Shown one piece after another: positions 1 through 8,367 of a stretch of 15,341 bases of DNA. The position numbers and the translations under genes were made by a program. The stretch is from Chitinophagaceae bacterium (lineage in GTDB: Bacteria > Bacteroidota > Bacteroidia > Chitinophagales > Chitinophagaceae), in NCBI GenBank assembly GCA_947468255.1, contig CANIMM010000044.1:1-15341 (forward strand). The letters are read 5' to 3'. Each line of letters starts with the position of its first letter. Position 1 is the stretch's first letter. The notes under the pieces were generated by a model. The model was not told the DNA's origin. It saw only the letters and a list, made by a program, of their open reading frames with translations, and did not search any database.

Positions 1-1
1 A

Positions 2-3000
2 AAAACAATCGGATGTGTAGGTGGAAATGCGGTTATGTCTGCAGTGATTCAAAACCCTACGAACAATGATTTATATCAGTGGGTAAAAAATGGGATTAAT
101 TATAGTGGAACCGCAATGATACAGAACAGTTCTATTTCATTTAATAATTTATTACTGCAGGATTCAGGACAATATGCTTTAAGGGTTATCAACAGCTGTG
201 GTAGCAATACAAGTAGTAGTGCGGCACTGGTGGTGGTGGGAAATCCTATCATATCGCAACAGCCTGTTAATATGACGGTATGTTCCAATGTTCAATTGAT
301 AGACCCCGTTATCGCCAGCTCTTCAGATAATGTATTAAATTATGTATGGTATAAAAATGGGGTGCTTCAACCTTCCTTACTTACTTCACAATTGGTTTTT
401 AATGCAATATCTTCCAGCGATGCAGGAAGTTATAAAACCATTGTTACCAATGGATGTAATAATTCAGTTACTTCCAATACGGTACAAATAACTGTCAAAG
501 AATTAATAAGTTTAAATTCTCAAATAAGCAATAAAACAGTTTGTGTTGGCAACTTGTTAAATGTAGACCTTACAGGGCAGCTAGATAATATAGATAATAA
601 TACCACTTACAATTGGAAATTAAATAATATCAATTTAAATTATGCTAGTGCAAATACAATTAATTTGCAAAATCAAAATATTTTGAGAACTGATGCAGGA
701 ACTTATTCCATTGCTGCAAAAAATGCCTGTGGAAATAGTCAAATACAGTTGTTTGACTTAAGCGTTAACGGCGTTCCTTCAATAACAACACAGCCTGTTT
801 CTGCAGCTATTTGCGAGGGAAGCAACTTTGGGAACGCTGTGTATATTTCAAACCCTGACCAGTTATTCAACGCTTATCAATGGCTTAAAAATGGCGCTCA
901 AATTCCGGGAGCTACCGCTAGCACTTATACCATCAATAATGCAACTTCCTCAGATCAAGCACAATATCAAGTTAGTATTTCAAATCAATGTGGCGTCATT
1001 CAAAGTATAATTACCTCATTGCAAATAAATCCAAAACCATTTTTGCAAATACAAGCTACTACTCCAACTAGTCAATGTTTTAATGGCAATAGTTTCAGTT
1101 TAAACAGCATTATTCAATTGTCTGATAATTCTGTCCCGCTTATAAATTGGAACTTTGGAGATGGCGCCTCCAGTAGCCTCACATCCGTGCAACACTCATA
1201 CAATACTTCCAATACTTTTAATGTTGAGCTATCTGCTGTTTCTTCAAAAGGTTGTGTAGGAAATGCTTCCCAAATTATCTATGTCAATGGTTCACCATTT
1301 ATTTCACAGCAGCCAACCAATTTAAATATATGTGAAGGGGGAGGAGTTGACATTGGTTTGCAAGTAAGGCATAATCCAAATCAACAATTTGGATATCAAT
1401 GGTATTTCTCTGATCAAATTATACCCAATGGAACAGATTCAGTTTACAAAATAGCTAATTTGCAATCAGCCCAAACCGGTTTTTACAAGGTGCTTATTCA
1501 AAATCAGTGTGGTAATATGATGTCCAATTCAATGCAGTTAAAAATGGCGAAACCACCATTGGAAACGATTGCATTTGCTGATTCAGTAAAGGTTTGCGAC
1601 TTAACCGAAACGACGCTTAAACCAACCATTTATTCCATATTACCCAATACATTCCAATGGTATAAAAATGAAATGCCAATCATTGGTCAAACCAATGACT
1701 CATTACTATTTCGAAATTTCACCATTGCCAATAATGGAAAATATTATGCTACCGTTCAAAATAATTGTGGTCTAATAACTACCGCTACAATAAAATTAAT
1801 TGATAGGGTAGCTCCAATTTCATCCCAGGTTGCTGTTTCAGATACCATCTGTCATGGATCGACTATTTCTTTAACCTTCAATAAGACAAGCTTATTGAAT
1901 AATGATGATACTTCCACATATAGCTGGTACAAAGACGGACAGCTACTAAATTTAAAAAATGACAAATTACCAATTGCATCATTTAAATACAGCGATGTAG
2001 GTGCTTATGATTTAAAAATTGGTAATCATTGCGGATCTATACAAATCCCTATTACCAATTTGGTTATGAACTATCCAAAAATCGGCTTTAAGGTGGATAC
2101 GGCAAATGCTTGTAAAGAAAACCTTTCAATTCATTTAGTGGATACCAGTATGGGCTTATTTACTGTTGCACGGAATTATTGGTATAGCGAAAAAAACACC
2201 TTGCTTTTGAGAGATGCTTCTATCGTAGATCATATTTTCACCCTGCCGGGCAAATATAAAATTTTACATGCTATTACAGATGCTAAAGGATGTTCTTCAG
2301 ATACTTTGTATCAATATGTAACTAACTACGGCAAACCCACTGCATCATTTGCAATTAACGACACTTGTTTTTCTTTCTCATCAATACCAATGAATACTTC
2401 CACTTTAGGTTTTGCCAGTACGTTATTTACTAAATTCACTTGGAATTTTGGCGATACTACCATCGTAACAAATGAATATGCAACCCCTAAATATTTGTAC
2501 AAAACCCCTGGCCAGAAAAAAATATTCCTTACTGTTACTACTGATAGCAGTTGCGTAGCAGATACTATTACTAAGTCTTTTATGGTATTCGGAAAACCAC
2601 TGGCACAATTTGCTATTCAGGATACTTGTCAAGGGTTTCCAGTAAATATGTTTAGTAATTCGCTTACGCAATTCCAGCCAGATAGTATTGGGCAGGTGAT
2701 TTGGAATTTTGGCGATTCCACTGCAACTAGCTCTTTAAAGAATCCAGTGCATATTTTTAATCAATATGGTGCTTATAAAATTAAACTAAGGGCATATAGT
2801 GCAACTTGTCCAATGCTATATACAGATACCACTGTTAATTATACTATAGTTCACCCTAGAGATAATTTAGTTTATCCAATCGTTCATGCTGTCAAATTTG
2901 AACCTAGGCAATTAAATGCCATTAATTCCGGAGTCAATTATAATTGGTACCCTTTTACTGGTTTGAATGATTCTAAAATTAAAAACCCTACAACAAGTAT

Positions 3001-3367
3001 TGATTCAGGAAAAGTGGTGTATACTATTACCATTAAAGACTCTTCGGGATGTATTTATAAAGATAAACAAGAAGTTTGGTCGCTACCGGTAAGTCAAATT
3101 TATGTACCTACCGCGTTCTCTCCTAATGGGGATGGTATTAATGATTTCTATCAGCCAGTATACGTAGGTATCAAATATTTAGAATACTTTAGAATTGCAG
3201 ATAAGAACAATCGCCAAATATATATAACCAATAATCTAAATGATAAATGGGATGGAACACGTAATGGAGTTTCTGTTGTTGCGGATGCTTATATTATGGA
3301 TGTTTCTGGAATTGATATGCAAGGAAACCGAATTAAAAAACAGGGTGTATTGATTTTAGTTAAATAA
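2..3367 (+). CDS. Secreted Ig-like/PKD repeat protein with T9SS type B (gliding-motility type) C-terminal domain, 5' partial
   Basis: The reading frame is open from base 2, and the residues before the first ATG (35) already continue an Ig-like domain (a Cys followed by VGGNAV), so the true start lies upstream. About seven Ig-like modules can be seen from repeated Trp-centred strands such as YQWVKNG, YVWYKNG, YQWLKNG and YSWYKDG, each followed by a 'D-x-G-x-Y' strand and a Cys near its end. PKD modules are marked by WNFGD at about 1150, 2450 and 2705. The last ~90 residues (about 3095-3364) contain VPTAFSPNGDGIND and a final beta-strand ending in ILVK, which is the T9SS type B/CHU_C sorting domain. 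Such proteins are exported by Sec, then moved across the outer membrane by T9SS to the cell surface or medium. Module type suggests adhesion or carbohydrate binding, but no catalytic domain is visible and the N-terminal part is missing. The DNA is very AT-rich (13 G+C of 60 at 601-660). Confidence 0.93.
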   Translation, partial: KTIGCVGGNAVMSAVIQNPTNNDLYQWVKNGINYSGTAMIQNSSISFNNLLLQDSGQYALRVINSCGSNTSSSAALVVVGNPIISQQPVNMTVCSNVQLIDPVIASSSDNVLNYVWYKNGVLQPSLLTSQLVFNAISSSDAGSYKTIVTNGCNNSVTSNTVQITVKELISLNSQISNKTVCVGNLLNVDLTGQLDNIDNNTTYNWKLNNINLNYASANTINLQNQNILRTDAGTYSIAAKNACGNSQIQLFDLSVNGVPSITTQPVSAAICEGSNFGNAVYISNPDQLFNAYQWLKNGAQIPGATASTYTINNATSSDQAQYQVSISNQCGVIQSIITSLQINPKPFLQIQATTPTSQCFNGNSFSLNSIIQLSDNSVPLINWNFGDGASSSLTSVQHSYNTSNTFNVELSAVSSKGCVGNASQIIYVNGSPFISQQPTNLNICEGGGVDIGLQVRHNPNQQFGYQWYFSDQIIPNGTDSVYKIANLQSAQTGFYKVLIQNQCGNMMSNSMQLKMAKPPLETIAFADSVKVCDLTETTLKPTIYSILPNTFQWYKNEMPIIGQTNDSLLFRNFTIANNGKYYATVQNNCGLITTATIKLIDRVAPISSQVAVSDTICHGSTISLTFNKTSLLNNDDTSTYSWYKDGQLLNLKNDKLPIASFKYSDVGAYDLKIGNHCGSIQIPITNLVMNYPKIGFKVDTANACKENLSIHLVDTSMGLFTVARNYWYSEKNTLLLRDASIVDHIFTLPGKYKILHAITDAKGCSSDTLYQYVTNYGKPTASFAINDTCFSFSSIPMNTSTLGFASTLFTKFTWNFGDTTIVTNEYATPKYLYKTPGQKKIFLTVTTDSSCVADTITKSFMVFGKPLAQFAIQDTCQGFPVNMFSNSLTQFQPDSIGQVIWNFGDSTATSSLKNPVHIFNQYGAYKIKLRAYSATCPMLYTDTTVNYTIVHPRDNLVYPIVHAVKFEPRQLNAINSGVNYNWYPFTGLNDSKIKNPTTSIDSGKVVYTITIKDSSGCIYKDKQEVWSLPVSQIYVPTAFSPNGDGINDFYQPVYVGIKYLEYFRIADKNNRQIYITNNLNDKWDGTRNGVSVVADAYIMDVSGIDMQGNRIKKQGVLILVK

Positions 3368-3388
3368 TAAAATGTAAGTTCAAGTAAT

Positions 3389-3414
3389 AAGTGCAATTTT
3401 TTGTTGTAGCACTT
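3389..3414 (+). terminator. Possible weak terminator after the T9SS type B gene
   Basis: AAGTGC (3389-3394) and GCACTT (3409-3414) form a perfect 6-bp inverted repeat about 20 bases after the stop codon. The 14-base loop holds a T-run, and no T-run follows the stem. The location fits transcription termination but the stem is short. Confidence 0.3.
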
Positions 3415-3451
3415 GATAAGGGATCGTTTCTTAAGAAAACAATACAAAAGC

Positions 3452-3500
3452 GGCTTTAAAAACAGTTCTATCCTTTTACGCCATTTTTATTATTAAAGCC
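3452..3500. repeat. 8-bp inverted repeat with a 33-base loop in the 3368-3708 intergenic region
   Basis: GGCTTTAA (3452-3459) pairs perfectly with TTAAAGCC (3493-3500). Flanking AAGC (3448-3451) and GCTT (3504-3507) could extend the stem with a 3-base bulge. It may be a second terminator, or an RNA structure in the leader of the next gene. The rest of the 341-bp gap is AT-rich with only very short ORFs. A TATTTTG heptamer at 3665-3671 is near, but does not exactly match, the Bacteroidota -7 consensus TAnnTTTG. Confidence 0.3.
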
Positions 3501-3708
3501 AGTGCTTGTAGTTGAATTCAATTTTTATGGTTCTTTTTAATTAAATATTTAGCATCCTCTTTTTTAGTAAAGTCACAAATACATCAAATGCATTACTTTT
3601 ATTGAATGTAATTTTCTTCATTGCTATTGAATGATTACCTCAAATGTAAAGTTGAGCATTTACATATTTTGACTTCTTTATAACATTGATATAAAAACAA
3701 TCAAAAAA

Positions 3709-4944
3709 ATGGAAAATGTAACTGCCGCTGCACAATCAATTTCTAACAGCACTGTCCCATCAGCATCTTTGCAACTAAATAGGGTGGCATCTGTAGATGT
3801 TTACCGTGGTTTTGTAATGCTATTAATGATGGGAGAAGTTCTTTCTTTCTCCTCGGTGTCGCAAGCATTACCTGATAATGCTTTCTGGGGTTTTCTGCAT
3901 ATGCAACAAAGCCATGTTGAATGGACCTGGCTGGCATTGCACGATATGATTCAGCCCTCTTTTACGTTTTTAGTTGGAGTGGTATTACCTTATTCTATTG
4001 CAAGTAGAAAAAGCAAGGGGGCAAAAGTTGGAAGCCTGATGGGGCATACCATTAAGCGATCTTTAATCCTCATTTTTCTAGGGGTGTTTTTAAGATCAAT
4101 GTATTCAACACAAACCAATTTTACTTTTGAAGACACATTGTCACAAATAGGTTTGGGGTATACATTTTTAGTATTGCTTGGATTTTATTCTCAACGAGTG
4201 CAGGTCATTTCGCTGATCGTTATATTGGTAGGCTACTGGCTCGCCTTTGCATTGTACCCTTTACCTGGACCAGGATTCGATTATGCAGCAGCAGGAGTGA
4301 CCGCAGATTGGGAGCATAACCTAACCGGTTTTGCAGCACATTGGAATAAAAATACCAATATTGCTTGGGCCTTTGATCAGTGGTTTTTAAATCTATTTCC
4401 ACGAAAAACACCATTTACAAATAATGGGGGAGGGTATTCAACGCTTAGCTTTATTCCAACTTTAGGAACGATGATATTAGGTTTGCTGGCTGGAAATACA
4501 TTGCATTCAGCTAAATCGGCAAAAGAAAAATTGAATTTCTTTATTAAAATGGGCCTCGCACTTTTAATGGTTGGTATTATATTGCAGGTTACTGGTATCA
4601 ACCCTATTGTAAAGCGTATTTGGACTCCAGCCTGGACGATATTTAGTGGTGGTATCTGCTTTTTATTCCTTGCTTTTTTTTACAGCATGGTCGATATGGC
4701 AGGTAAAAAGAAATGGTCCTACTTTTTAATGGTGATTGGAGCTAATTCTATAGCAGCTTATGTAATGGCTGATGCGGGTTTAAGATCATTGATACGCAAG
4801 TCGCTTTTCATTCATTTTGGTCCAAATTTTGATAAAATACTCGGTGATCCTTATGCCAGTTTGGTAAGTGGTGGAATTACACTGTTTATTCTTTGGCTAA
4901 TATTAAATTGGCTATACAAGAAAAAAATATTTATTAAAATTTAG
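3709..4944 (+). CDS. nagX: Multi-pass membrane acetyltransferase of the NagX/DUF5009 family (HGSNAT-like)
   Basis: This 411-residue protein begins with a family-typical RVASVDVYRGFVMLLMM segment (about residues 25-41) and has about ten hydrophobic segments (roughly 30-50, 78-98, 115-131, 144-160, 165-183, 247-263, 279-296, 308-327, 337-356 and 385-403). Residues 69-87 fit the pattern H-x2-W-x6-D-x3-P-x-F-x-F, which matches the region of the lysosomal heparan-alpha-glucosaminide N-acetyltransferase that carries its active-site His; H69 is the equivalent here. In that family acetyl groups from cytoplasmic acetyl-CoA are passed across a membrane to a terminal glucosamine. The nearness of nagA and a sulfatase fits an amino-sugar role in the inner membrane, but the substrate of bacterial members is poorly defined. 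The ATG at 3709 follows an A-rich leader without a Shine-Dalgarno motif, as usual for Bacteroidota. The symbol is by family resemblance. Confidence 0.85.
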   Translation: MENVTAAAQSISNSTVPSASLQLNRVASVDVYRGFVMLLMMGEVLSFSSVSQALPDNAFWGFLHMQQSHVEWTWLALHDMIQPSFTFLVGVVLPYSIASRKSKGAKVGSLMGHTIKRSLILIFLGVFLRSMYSTQTNFTFEDTLSQIGLGYTFLVLLGFYSQRVQVISLIVILVGYWLAFALYPLPGPGFDYAAAGVTADWEHNLTGFAAHWNKNTNIAWAFDQWFLNLFPRKTPFTNNGGGYSTLSFIPTLGTMILGLLAGNTLHSAKSAKEKLNFFIKMGLALLMVGIILQVTGINPIVKRIWTPAWTIFSGGICFLFLAFFYSMVDMAGKKKWSYFLMVIGANSIAAYVMADAGLRSLIRKSLFIHFGPNFDKILGDPYASLVSGGITLFILWLILNWLYKKKIFIKI

Positions 4945-4960
4945 ACTTTTTAGACAAGGA

Positions 4961-4976
4961 TTATTTTATAAAATAA
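4961..4976. repeat. Perfect 16-bp AT palindrome downstream of nagX
   Basis: TTATTTTATAAAATAA is its own reverse complement and lies 17 bases after the nagX stop. It may be a terminator stem, a protein-binding site, or chance in AT-rich DNA. It also overlaps the stop end of the short minus-strand ORF at 4961-5056. Confidence 0.45.
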
Positions 4977-5056
4977 AACAGTAAAGTACTTCCATAAATT
5001 AATAGGATTTTAAAAATAACGATGAATATACCAATCCAAAGTTTAAGTGTATCCAT
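4961..5056 (-). CDS. Candidate 31-residue single-span membrane microprotein
   Basis: On the minus strand an ATG (5056-5054) opens a 31-codon frame that starts MDTLKLWIGIFIV, continues almost wholly hydrophobic, and ends FYFIK before TAA. A polar N-terminus, one long hydrophobic stretch and a terminal Lys resemble a small membrane protein. AT-rich DNA often yields hydrophobic ORFs by chance, and this one lies antisense in the 174-bp gap between two plus-strand genes. It has no recognised family and may not be a gene. Confidence 0.2.
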   Translation of the reverse strand: MDTLKLWIGIFIVIFKILLIYGSTLLFYFIK

Positions 5057-5118
5057 TTGTATGATTTAATAAACCTGTAATGAGTATTCTTTTAAATTGG
5101 AAGAATTAATAAAATACC

Positions 5119-6312
5119 ATGGACGCAAAGCAACCAATAAAAATATTCAACGCAAAAATAATAACACCAGATAAAATGATTGATGGAGGTTCAATTCTCA
5201 TTCAATTAAATAAAATTGCTGCTATTAGTAATGGTAATATTGAAGTGGCAGATTGTATAGCAATTGACGCAAAGGGTAAATATGTTTCACCAGGTTTTAT
5301 CGATATTCATGTACATGGTGGTGGAGGGTATGATTTTATGGATGGAACTGAAAATGCCTTTTTAGAAATTGCAGCAACGCATGCAAAATTTGGGACTACT
5401 TCCATGTTACCCACTACGCTCACTGGTACTAAAGATGAGATGCTTCAAATTTTGGGGGTATATGAGGGTGCCAATCAAAATAATGTAAATGGAGCTCAAT
5501 TTCTTGGAATGCACTTAGAAGGTCCCTATATCTCCATGAATCAGAAAGGAGCGCAAGACCCTAGGTACATAAGGGATCCCTTGCCCGAGGAGTATGAAGA
5601 AATATTGTCGCAGTTTTCCTGTATTAAAAGATGGAGCGCTGCGCCCGAATTAAAAGGGGCAATTGAGTTTGGAAGATATGTGAAATCAAAAGGAGTGCTG
5701 CCAGCTTTAGCGCATACAGATGCTGTTTATGATGAAGTGGTAAAAGCATTTGAAAATGGCTATACATTAGCTACACATCTATATTCGGCAATGTCGGGCG
5801 TTACAAGGCGAAATGCTTTCCGGTATGCAGGTGTGGTGGAAAGTGCTTTTATCATTGATGAGATGGATGTTGAAATTATTGCGGATGGCGTTCACCTTCC
5901 AGCTCCACTACTGAAATTGGTTTATAAAATCAAAGGGGCAGATCGCACTGCATTGATAACAGATGCAATTCGACCAGCAGGTACAGCGGTTACTGAAAGC
6001 ATTTTAGGGAGTATTGAGAATGGCCTAAAAGTAATTATTGAAGATGGAGTAGCAAAGCTCCCTGACCGAACTGCTTTTGCTGGTAGTATCGCAACTGCCG
6101 ATCGATTGGTAAGATCAATGATTAATTTAGCTGATGTATCGTTGGTGGATGCTATTAAAATGATATCGGCTACACCAGCCCGTATTATGGGAGTGCTGGA
6201 TAAAAAAGGAACATTGACCGCTGGTAAGGATGCGGATATCGTAATCTTTGATGAAAATATTAATATAGCAATGACAATGATCAATGGAAGGATAGTTTAT
6301 CAGAGCAACTAA
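5119..6312 (+). CDS. nagA: N-acetylglucosamine-6-phosphate deacetylase
   Basis: The 397-residue cytoplasmic amidohydrolase has the usual length for NagA, which converts GlcNAc-6-phosphate to glucosamine-6-phosphate and acetate. Visible landmarks are the H-x-H pair H64/H66 (IDIHVHGGGG), E134 in MHLEGPYIS, H199 in LAHTDA, H220 in ATHLYSAMSG, H259 in IADGVHL and the catalytic Asp D282 in ALITDA. The H-x-H pair is absent from E. coli NagA and suggests a more fully occupied metal site here. Where E. coli has the substrate-side His143 (KGTHNP), this protein has Gln146 (KGAQDP). The C-terminal SATPARIMGV and GTLTAGKDADIVIFD segments are typical of amidohydrolases. It lies 174 bp after nagX and 98 bp before the sulfatase on the same strand, so co-expression is plausible. 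Gln146 could be a normal subfamily variant. Confidence 0.95.
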   Translation: MDAKQPIKIFNAKIITPDKMIDGGSILIQLNKIAAISNGNIEVADCIAIDAKGKYVSPGFIDIHVHGGGGYDFMDGTENAFLEIAATHAKFGTTSMLPTTLTGTKDEMLQILGVYEGANQNNVNGAQFLGMHLEGPYISMNQKGAQDPRYIRDPLPEEYEEILSQFSCIKRWSAAPELKGAIEFGRYVKSKGVLPALAHTDAVYDEVVKAFENGYTLATHLYSAMSGVTRRNAFRYAGVVESAFIIDEMDVEIIADGVHLPAPLLKLVYKIKGADRTALITDAIRPAGTAVTESILGSIENGLKVIIEDGVAKLPDRTAFAGSIATADRLVRSMINLADVSLVDAIKMISATPARIMGVLDKKGTLTAGKDADIVIFDENINIAMTMINGRIVYQSN

Positions 6313-6410
6313 TAAAACCTGGAAATCTTTTTTTAATACCCAAAGCGTCGATTTACTTGATTTACTTTTTCGCCAGGCATTTAGCAATCATACCCACAAT
6401 TTTAAAATGC

Positions 6411-7886
6411 ATGAAATACGCTTATACTGTTTTTTTAATACTTTTTTTCTTTGTTACTTCATTTTCATCTTTTGCACAGCAAAAGAAAAAACCCAATATC
6501 CTATATATTTTAGTGGATCAATGGCGTGCCCAATCAACAGGATATGCGGGTGATCATAATGTTAGCACGCCTAATTTAGATAGATTGGCTGGTAAAAGTA
6601 TTAACCTGACGCATGCGGTTTCTGGAATGCCGGTTTGCACCCCTCATAGAGCTTCTTTTTTAACTGGACAATACCCGCTAACACACGGAGTTTTTATGAA
6701 CGATGTTCTTTTAGATTCCAATAGCAATACCATCGGGAAAGTGTTTAGGGAAAAGGGATACCAAACGGCCTTCATTGGAAAATGGCATTTGGATGGCCAT
6801 GGGCGTAGTTCGTATATTCCAGTTAGCCGTCAACAGGGTTTTGATTATTGGAAGGCACTTGAGTGTACCCATGATTACAATCATTCTGCCTATTACGAGG
6901 GAAATTCTAAAGAAAAAAAATATTGGGAAAGCTATGACGCCATCTCCCAAACTCAAGATGTATGTCAATTTTTGAAGACACAAAGCAATGCATCGGATCC
7001 ATTTTTTTTAGTGTTATCCATTGGCTCGCCACATGATCCTTATAACACAGCTCCTGTACAGTATCAGAAAATGTATGACAATAAGATCTTTACAATTCGG
7101 GACAATGTACCAAAGGAAAATATTGAATGGACTCAAAAAGGGCTTCGCGGCTATTATGCACATATGACTGCAATCGACGATTGTATCGGACAATTGTGGC
7201 AGGTGCTGAAAAATCAGGGGTTAGATGAAAACACAATCATCGTTTTCACCTCAGATCATGGTGATTTAATGGGTTCACATGGAGCATGGAATAAACAACA
7301 ACCTTATGATGAAAGTATTCGTATTCCGTTTTTGATTCATTATCCCAAAGCCTTCGGATCGAATGGTAAAACTTCCAAAATCTTAATCAATTCTCCTGAT
7401 ATTATGCCTACGCTATTAGGTTTGAGCGGAATAAATATTCCATCATCTGTTGAAGGAAAAGATTTTTCTCAAATACTTTTAGGCAAAAAGAAAAATGATG
7501 TTGCATATACTTTGATTTCCTGCGTTCAGCCTTTTGGTCAATGGTCGCGCAGAAATGGAGGAAAGGAATACCGTGGCATCCGGACAGAAAATTACACCTA
7601 TGTACGTGATTTAAAAGGCCCTTGGTTATTATTTGATTGTGTCAATGATCCTTTCCAGCTCAATAATTTGGTGGGCAATAAAGCATTTTTAAATTTACAA
7701 AAAAAGATGGATCGGGATTTACTGAATGAATTGAAGCAACGAAAGGATGATTTTTTACCCGGTTTGGATTATGTAAAAAAGTGGAAATATGTAATTGACT
7801 CTACCGAAACAGTGCCCTATTTAAAAATAAATTACCAGGGATTACCTACCACTGACTCCACTTCGGGTTATCCAAGTGTAAAATAG
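6411..7886 (+). CDS. Exported Cys-type sulfatase (S1 / alkaline-phosphatase superfamily)
   Basis: The start at ATG 6411 is preferred because it begins directly with a signal peptide (MKYAYTVFLILFFFVTSFSSFA, cleavage near residue 22); the frame also extends upstream to a TTG at 6357 but gains no conserved sequence. The mature protein opens with KKPNILYILVDQ (metal ligands D36 and probably Q37). The sulfatase signature CTPHRASFLTG (C76, R80) follows, then GKWHLDG (K124, H126), SPHDPY (H208) and FTSDHGDLMGSHG (D282, H283). C76 must be converted to formylglycine, so an FGE or anaerobic maturase is needed from elsewhere. The 491-residue length is normal. Its likely place is the periplasm or outer surface, removing sulfate esters from glycans. 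The neighbouring nagA and nagX point to sulfated amino sugars, but the substrate cannot be read from the sequence. Runs of A8 (6913-6920) and T8 (7002-7009) lie in the coding region. Confidence 0.92.
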   Translation: MKYAYTVFLILFFFVTSFSSFAQQKKKPNILYILVDQWRAQSTGYAGDHNVSTPNLDRLAGKSINLTHAVSGMPVCTPHRASFLTGQYPLTHGVFMNDVLLDSNSNTIGKVFREKGYQTAFIGKWHLDGHGRSSYIPVSRQQGFDYWKALECTHDYNHSAYYEGNSKEKKYWESYDAISQTQDVCQFLKTQSNASDPFFLVLSIGSPHDPYNTAPVQYQKMYDNKIFTIRDNVPKENIEWTQKGLRGYYAHMTAIDDCIGQLWQVLKNQGLDENTIIVFTSDHGDLMGSHGAWNKQQPYDESIRIPFLIHYPKAFGSNGKTSKILINSPDIMPTLLGLSGINIPSSVEGKDFSQILLGKKKNDVAYTLISCVQPFGQWSRRNGGKEYRGIRTENYTYVRDLKGPWLLFDCVNDPFQLNNLVGNKAFLNLQKKMDRDLLNELKQRKDDFLPGLDYVKKWKYVIDSTETVPYLKINYQGLPTTDSTSGYPSVK

Positions 7887-7905
7887 TAGCTTGCTATAAA
7901 GTGGA

Positions 7906-7943
7906 GCCTCCATTTATAGCTAGCTAGTACTTTAAATGGAGGC
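7906..7943. terminator. Bidirectional terminator-like hairpin between convergent genes
   Basis: GCCTCCATTTA (7906-7916) and TAAATGGAGGC (7933-7943) are perfect reverse complements of 11 bp, with a 16-base loop that itself contains the palindrome TAGCTAGCTA (7917-7926). It sits exactly between the sulfatase stop (7886) and the stop of the minus-strand lipoprotein gene (7946), so it can serve both transcripts. No clear T-run follows on either side. Confidence 0.75.
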
Positions 7944-7945
7944 GA

Positions 7946-8359
7946 TCATTTATACACCACCGTAAAACTCTGCGAAGTACTATTAGAAGGGGTTGCCACC
8001 GATGATACTTTAATGGTAGCGGTACACCAATGTTGCTGTGGAAGATTAATGAGTTGCAAATTATTGGCAGCTGCTGTACCCGTAACCGCCGCATTTTGGG
8101 CAATAGTAGCACTGGTGTTTTGATCCACTAAAGTTGTTTCGATAGTGATGCCCCTTGATGATGGCATTGTTGAACTGAGGGTGGCAGTTACTGCAAATCC
8201 ATTGGTTAGAGAAACACTGTTATTAGTAGCACTGATGGTAAATGCAACAGGTGTTTCCACAGGTGGAGGTGTAGGGGTTGATCCTCCAGCATCAGACGAC
8301 TTGGAACAGGAAATAAAGGAAGCGATCAGGATTGGAAGAAATGCGATTGTTTTATTCAT
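7946..8359 (-). CDS. Small lipoprotein with a predicted Ig-like beta domain
   Basis: The protein has 137 residues. The N-terminus (MNKTIAFLPILIASFISC) is a lipoprotein signal with lipid-acceptor C18, followed by SKSSDAGG and a Thr/Pro linker (STPTPPPVETP). The remaining ~100 residues are rich in Thr, Ser, Val and Ala in alternating patterns (for example VAFTISATNNSVSLTNG), as expected for a beta-sandwich; there is one further Cys in QHWC. I do not recognise a named family. It begins only 8 bp after the stop of the large T9SS protein on the same strand and is probably the last gene of that operon, so it may sit in the outer membrane beside that protein. A role is not known. Confidence 0.8.
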   Translation of the reverse strand: MNKTIAFLPILIASFISCSKSSDAGGSTPTPPPVETPVAFTISATNNSVSLTNGFAVTATLSSTMPSSRGITIETTLVDQNTSATIAQNAAVTGTAAANNLQLINLPQQHWCTATIKVSSVATPSNSTSQSFTVVYK

Positions 8360-8367
8360 AAAAATGA

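Noticed and set aside
3540..3640. Short minus-strand frames such as MKKITFNKSNAF in the gap before nagX
   Set aside because: Only about 26 codons, low-complexity Lys/Asn content, interrupted in the next frame; not separable from chance in AT-rich DNA.
5922..6284. 120-codon minus-strand ORF
   Set aside because: Shadow of nagA, which carries all catalytic residues on the other strand.
6357..6410. Upstream extension of the sulfatase to a TTG start
   Set aside because: The added residues precede a complete signal peptide that begins at ATG 6411, which would place the signal peptide internally.
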